DNA of 64,000 nucleotides from Botrytis cinerea B05.10. Lineage: Eukaryota; Ascomycota; Leotiomycetes; Helotiales; Sclerotiniaceae. How positions within the stretch are numbered: the first letter of the stretch is position 1; every line of letters starts with the position of its first letter. The position numbers and the translations under genes are program-made. The stretch lies in the NCBI RefSeq assembly GCF_000143535.2, contig NC_037313.1, positions 69,501 to 133,500 on the forward strand, in the 5' to 3' direction. The notes under the pieces were generated by a model. The model worked only from the letters and a program-made list of their open reading frames with translations. It was not told the DNA's origin and made no database searches. Below are positions 59,332-64,000 of this stretch, piece after piece.

Positions 59332-60277
59332 TTTGCTCGTCTTGCTGTCTCGTTCGTCTTATTCTCTGGAATCTTATTAAGTCTCCCTCCTTTCAATTAC
59401 TTCAATTGAGAATAACACAAGGAAAGGAAAAATAGAGGGGAGAGGTCGGTGTCGGGAATCCCGTAGCGTTCTGAGGTTACCAGTAAGTCGTCGATGTCAC
59501 TAAGGTTCAAATTATTGATCTCGGTTGATTAATTCAAAACTGATGATTGGTCGAGATCACGTGGCTGATTTGTGCTATCCTTATGCTTGCCGCCACCAAA
59601 TCGCTGGCACGAGAGTTTGATAAATGTGGTTTTGCCACATTTCCCTATTCAGATTACAAAAATTGGATGCAATTATACGAAAATCACAAAAATGATCCAG
59701 TTAGAAAAAAGAAACCTTATTAGTATGGCTTGTAAATCAACGTTAATATCTTAAATTTTTGTCTATCCAAAAGTCCAAACCATTGCAGTTCCACCATCAT
59801 TTTCCATTAAACCCATTTCTTTTCCATTAACTCTAGCAAAATAATGATAAAAATACAAAGTAAGTGAAAGCAAACATAAAGACTGAGCTTCGGACCATAT
59901 TTCTTCTGGTCGAATATACCTAGGTGGTAGGTATACAACAACATCCTTCCGCGCTTCCTGGACATCATACCTGTGCATTTAGATATTACTACCAAAATAC
60001 CAACAACCGTACCACTCTGCTTGAAAGGCTCGCCCTACTCTCCGAAAGTGATACAACCACGATCTCTAGGTATTTGCTCGGACTCCAATGCTTGATTCTC
60101 TTCCTGACTATCCCACACAACTTGCCGAATACCCTCACGTAGGTATGTATGTATGTAGCATAACAACACAATAAAGTATGTACTAACAAGGTAAAAAATC
60201 GATCACACAAAACAAACTGAAAGACTTTTCAATTGAAGTCCTGTATACCCTGCGTCATTCCAGAAGCCAATCCACAT
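59332..60277. other. Intergenic region with an isolated coding-like exon
   Basis: The gap between the complex I gene and the cytidylyltransferase gene, both on the minus strand, holds promoter sequence for the former, a GTAT microsatellite near 60143-60157 and one coding-like stretch, listed next. Confidence 0.45.
59763..59970 (-). CDS. Possible terminal exon of an unrecognised protein
   Basis: A minus-strand frame preceded by an acceptor (GCACAG) reads like protein: YDVQEARKDVVVYLPPRYI, then EEIWSEA, a hydrophobic stretch LCLLSLTLYFYHYFA and an end ENDGGTAMVWTFG. Codon use is fungal, with A/T at third positions. A donor GTACGG at 60012 would give a 42-bp intron and extend the frame through RRVGRAFQAEW, but upstream of that I could not find a consistent start. 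It may be the end of a small gene lying between the neighbours, or a decayed copy. I do not recognise the family. Confidence 0.3.
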
Positions 60278-61891
60278 TTATTGGCCAGATTTCTTAGCAT
60301 TTTCCGCCATAGCCGCATCAATTTGTGCATCGACTTGTTCTTCATCAACTTCATTTTCATCACGTTTGAAATTTTCCTTTTCGTTTCTACCACGTGGTGA
60401 AAGTCTCTCATCACTTTCCTCTTCACTGCTTTCACTTCCTTGTAAGCTATCACGATTGGTTTGACGACTTCGAGTCATCTAGACAGTAAAGTTAGCACGA
60501 GTAGATGTAGAGAATAGATCAACGTACCCATGATCGTACACCACCAATAAGACCTAAACTATATCCTGTTGCAAAATCGCTGCCCGGACCTGGGCTATCA
60601 TTTCTTGGGATTTCCAAACGGCGTGTAAGATGTTGTAGAGCAGATGGGCTTGTGAGGGATCCAGTACTATTCCCGTCGAAACTGTGCATGCGTGCGGGGC
60701 TACCAGGACGACTGGATTGCCAGAATTGTTTCAATTCTTTGCCCAATTCCTGACCAGTAGTACTCCAATTTGTTCGAATAGCTTCTCTCATCTCTGCAAC
60801 ATGACGCTTTAGATCGAGTTCATTCTTCTTGAGCCATGATACGTTAAGTTCCTGTCTTGTTGTGCCCCGCTTGAATTGACGTGCAATATATTTCTCATAG
60901 TCTCGAACAATCCTGCGTAAATGTTAGTAGTGATTTGGGAAACAGAGAATCAAATACATACTTTGTGATGATACCGGTCGTGCTAACACCCTCGGTTCTC
61001 TGTGTAACCAAGAATTTTCCTTGTTCCTTGATCGGTTTGTAAATATCATCTCCCTCATCAGCTCCATATGGAAGATCATCATGCGCAACGTAATCAATCC
61101 TTTTCTCTGCTAGAAATTCTGGAGTAACAATCCATGGGCAGTTCTCAACAACCTCATCGACCCATTTGCAATGTCTTACAGTCTCGGCTCGCTCTTGCCC
61201 AGATAGAACTGTAAGTCCTTTTCTCTTGTGTGTTTCCGCGTCTCCTGTAACTCCGACCAACAAATAAACATCTGGGAATGCTTTCTTCGCTTGTTCAAGC
61301 TGTCGCATATGTCTGCCATGAATTAGTTACTACTTCCAAGTCCCGTAGTTTGTAGAATACATACCCAAGATGAAATAGATCAAACACACCATCCGCATAA
61401 ACACGAACTGGTCTATCAGCAGGTGGCGGGTTTGTTTTGTATCCAACTGGATCCGTCAATTTTCCAATTGGTGGTGGAGCCATTGATTGTGCGGTCTCTT
61501 TCTCTCCCTCTTGTTCTGGCACATCTTCCTCTCCTTTGGAAATGCTTTTTCTTCCCTTCTTTCCAACTCTGTTCGCAATGTCTGTACTGCCTTCAGTTGT
61601 ATCCGATGGCTCACCTGGATCTCGCGCGTTGTCAGATCCATTAACTGCTACTTTCTCGTGTGTAGATGATCGAAGACGTTTCGCGGGTGGGTTTTGAGAG
61701 TCCATGGAGATAGTTTTTTTGTGGCTTGAGCTACGTGTTTCTCTGGTCTCTGGAGCTGTGGATTCGCCATCTTCACCAGATGCATCTCTCGATGAATTTT
61801 GTAATTGATCGAGTGTTGAGGGTTTTTTGGATGAAGCAGGAGCAGTACGCTTTCTCTTTCCCACACTTCCGCCGGATGATGGAGAAGACAT
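60278..61891 (-). CDS. PCT1: Choline-phosphate cytidylyltransferase
   Basis: Four exons on the minus strand, 61891-61365, 61312-60962, 60912-60528 and 60478-60278, give 487 aa. Introns have GTATGT/GTACGT donors, AG acceptors and matching phases. It makes CDP-choline from CTP and phosphocholine, the rate-limiting step of the Kennedy pathway to phosphatidylcholine, at the nuclear and ER membrane. The catalytic domain has HxGH (H174 to H177, split by intron 1) in DGVFDLFHLGHM and the RTEGVSTT signature at 281-288, followed by TKIVRDYEKYIARQFKRG. An amphipathic lipid-sensing region (KKNELDLKRHVAEMREAI) follows, with a Ser/Pro-rich tail and an acidic C-terminus (DENEVDEEQVDAQ). The N-terminal 160 residues are Ser/Glu-rich, with nuclear-localisation-like KRKR and KRLR. 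Length and order agree with yeast Pct1 (424 aa) plus longer tails. Confidence 0.93.
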
Positions 61892-63676
61892 TTTGCAGTT
61901 TTAACTTTCAATCTGGAAATAAACACTCGACTGACAGAGGGGGGTTGAGATAAGTGAACTATAAGCTTTCGCGTTTGTGTGCTTAAATTGCAGGTGTTGT
62001 GCGGTGCTGCGCTGGAGGGAGTTCTTTGACAATGGGAGGAGCTTCCCGAATTGAAATAATTTTGACCAGGGTTTAGTTGTGGGCGGGTGGTTGGCCGTTG
62101 ATGTAATGCTTCTTTAGTACTGTGCGGTTGATGATCATAGAGACATTGATATCAGAGCAGAGAAGAGAAAGCCGTTGAGATTCAAGTGGGCATGTAATTA
62201 AATATCACGACGACGATATACAAATAAAAAAGAAGAGTGGTGCTTTCTTGCTCTGGGGCCCAAAAAATCAAAACTTTATGTAAATTAGATGAACATAGGA
62301 CATGGACATAATAAACATAATACAAGTCCGTAATGATGGTTTGGAATGGAACTGTCTTGTTGTCCGCACATAAAGCTAGTTTTAAACTAATCGATTATTA
62401 CTAGGCAAGTGTCTCTTCCATCCGCTCTGCACTGGACATGGACATGATCAAACCCGGTTTCTCTTGGATGAGGCGTTATCTGCATTTTCCAATAAACCCG
62501 GGAATTTCGATATCGTCATTCCCACTGCTATCATCACGACCAAGGGCGCAGGAGAGGACGCACGTGCGACGCTAACACGAGATGCGTGTGCGATTGGCTG
62601 CCAGGGATTACGTAACCGTACAAGATCCAGCACCATCATCAGTCAAGACTCAGTACATACCTATATACTCGTACGATGCAGCGGCATAACAACGAAGAGA
62701 CGGTGAACTGCATCCCACCACCCTTTGAAAGCATTTTTTCACTCTGCAGTTCCGCCCGTTCGTGGGGTAACGAACTAGCTCACTAGCGAACGAGGAAGGA
62801 AAGCTCGGAAACTTTTATATCCTTTATCATTTCAGGTATTCTCATTGACCGCATCTCTTAGTCTCAAGGATAAACATGCCCTTTCTCCACTTCAAAGCTG
62901 TGACCTATGGTCTCCCCCCCCCCCCCCCCCCCCCCATTTCCTGCAGTGCAATGGATCCAATCCAAGTCCGAAGCAATGCCAACGATTCGATTCCATTCGA
63001 TTAGACACTTCATCAGCTCTACGAGCCTTCTATTTGCTACGTCTTGGGAGCCGCCTTGGGGCTTAAAAGAGGGGACCATCTGCAACTTAACAAACCTGCG
63101 AACATGCACACACATTCAATTTAGAAACATGAGACGAACTCGTAAACGCTTTGGTCAGAAGGATATCAATTGATCGTTTTCAACGTACATTGAAACTCGG
63201 CCTTAGTCTAGAGACCCTTCCTATAAGAGATCTGTAACGTAAAATTGAAGAAGAAAAAACGGACTCATGATCATGATAATATAACTCGCTGCGTATGAAG
63301 ATCGTAAGTTCAGAAGATTTCATGTCGAAGGGGAAGCCTCCACACACACAGGGCATCTCCATCATGTTTACTAGATATAAAGTTTTCATAACCTTTATAC
63401 CTTCCCTCCCATGCTCCCCATTCCCTCCCAGCATTGATGAAGATTCTCAGGAAATATTGCAATACGTGATTTTATCTCACGTCATGCTTATAAAAAATGC
63501 ACACGATTTGCAACCCCTTCTATTCCAGATATGGTCGCAAAAATAGTCATTCATCAAGATGAATCTGGTTTGCATAATTTCTCGAGTCATTAACATCTTC
63601 ATTCCAACACCCTCCCCTCCCTTCGTCTTTCACTTCATAAATCTTGAAAGATGTACCAATAATACCCAAATTACTC
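61892..63676. other. Intergenic region with C22 run
   Basis: The 1.78-kb interval upstream of PCT1 and downstream of the right-edge gene has no supported gene. It contains an uninterrupted C22 homopolymer at 62914-62935. Short frames on both strands there (PPPPPPP or GGGGGGG) are caused by it. Confidence 0.5.
62914..62935. repeat. C22 homopolymer
   Basis: Twenty-two cytosines in a row, the longest in the window. Length is likely to vary between strains or be uncertain in assembly. Confidence 0.8.
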
Positions 63677-64000
63677 CTACTTCTCTTCGGCTTTGCTCGA
63701 TTTTGGTAAGACTTCGTCTACTACTGCCTGATACTTTGGCTCTTTCGGGTCAATCTTTTCGGGTAAGGCATCGGATTCGGGGACTTCGGATTGAGGCTGT
63801 CCCTTTGGGACTTGGCTGGCGAGGTCTTTGTCTTCCTCACTGTGATCGAACATTTCTGTATCATCGGAATCAGTGAGGACTTCTGTGCCATCTCCAAGAA
63901 GAATGATTCGTCCACGTGGGTTCCCACCGAAAGACTTAAGCTTCTGGTCCATATCAACATCATATCCACTGTCACTATCATCAAAGTTATGATGAACACC
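63677..64000 (-). CDS. C-terminal part of an acidic-tailed protein, cut by the right edge
   Basis: The frame is open from 64000 to the stop at 63677, giving 107 residues of the C-terminus. It begins in an acidic stretch (NFDDSDSGYDVDMDQK), continues with NPRGRIILLGDGTEVLTDSD and DTEMFDHSEEDKDL, and ends in a Glu/Pro/Lys-rich tail. From memory this resembles the tail of filamentous-fungal type 2C protein phosphatases (Ptc2/Ptc3 type), but the catalytic domain would lie outside the window, so the assignment is weak. No intron is needed in the visible part. Confidence 0.6.
   Translation of the reverse strand, partial: GVHHNFDDSDSGYDVDMDQKLKSFGGNPRGRIILLGDGTEVLTDSDDTEMFDHSEEDKDLASQVPKGQPQSEVPESDALPEKIDPKEPKYQAVVDEVLPKSSKAEEK

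Overview
The window looks like nuclear DNA of a filamentous ascomycete. Fifteen protein genes are supported, and most are split by short introns of about 42-175 bp with GTAWGT/GTRNGY donors, CTAAC/CTGAC-type branch sites and YAG acceptors. StuA, HEM2, RPA1 and the stand-alone BRCT protein all have the character I know from Pezizomycotina. Base composition, long intergenic spacing and protein character suggest a Leotiomycete, perhaps a Sclerotiniaceae (Botrytis/Sclerotinia type). That placement is inference. No bacterial-type operons, tRNA, rRNA, CRISPR array or intact transposon were seen.

Layout. 1-26 kb is gene-dense. In order: a possible LYR-motif first exon (941), a small SET-domain protein (1585-2388), an unrecognised 657-aa basic protein (minus, 3635-5840), a 5-kb gap, 5-aminolevulinate dehydratase HEM2 (10924-12155), mitochondrial malonyl-CoA:ACP transacylase (12653-13998), a Sedlin-fold TRAPP subunit (14499-15327), a dienelactone hydrolase (minus, 17185-18294) divergent from the RPA1 subunit of replication protein A (18624-20677), COP9 signalosome subunit 3 (minus, 21167-22759) divergent from gamma-glutamyl phosphate reductase (23270-24721), and a candidate secreted proline/serine-rich protein (25566-26381).

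26-46 kb is dominated by one regulatory gene: the APSES transcription factor StuA (minus, 30010-32050, with an open frame continuing to 32449). About 13.8 kb upstream of it holds no credible coding gene but many microsatellites. Large upstream regions are typical of this developmental regulator.

46-64 kb holds a stand-alone BRCT protein (46303-47236), a 766-aa coiled-coil protein rich in S/T-P sites (48168-50468), a divergent intronless eIF1/SUI1 paralogue (53803-54294), complex I subunit PSST/NDUFS7 (minus, 58278-59331), choline-phosphate cytidylyltransferase (minus, 60278-61891) and, cut by the right edge, the C-terminus of an acidic-tailed protein (63677-64000).

The genes are mostly unrelated housekeeping functions (haem, mitochondrial fatty acid synthesis, proline, phosphatidylcholine, respiration, replication, vesicle tethering, protein degradation). 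They do not form a biosynthetic cluster. The two most unusual items are the eIF1 paralogue with an enlarged loop 1 and a lysine-rich N-terminus, and the StuA locus with its AUG-less coding-like N-terminal extension and long leader. All exon joins were worked out by hand from splice signals and frame continuity. No database search was possible.
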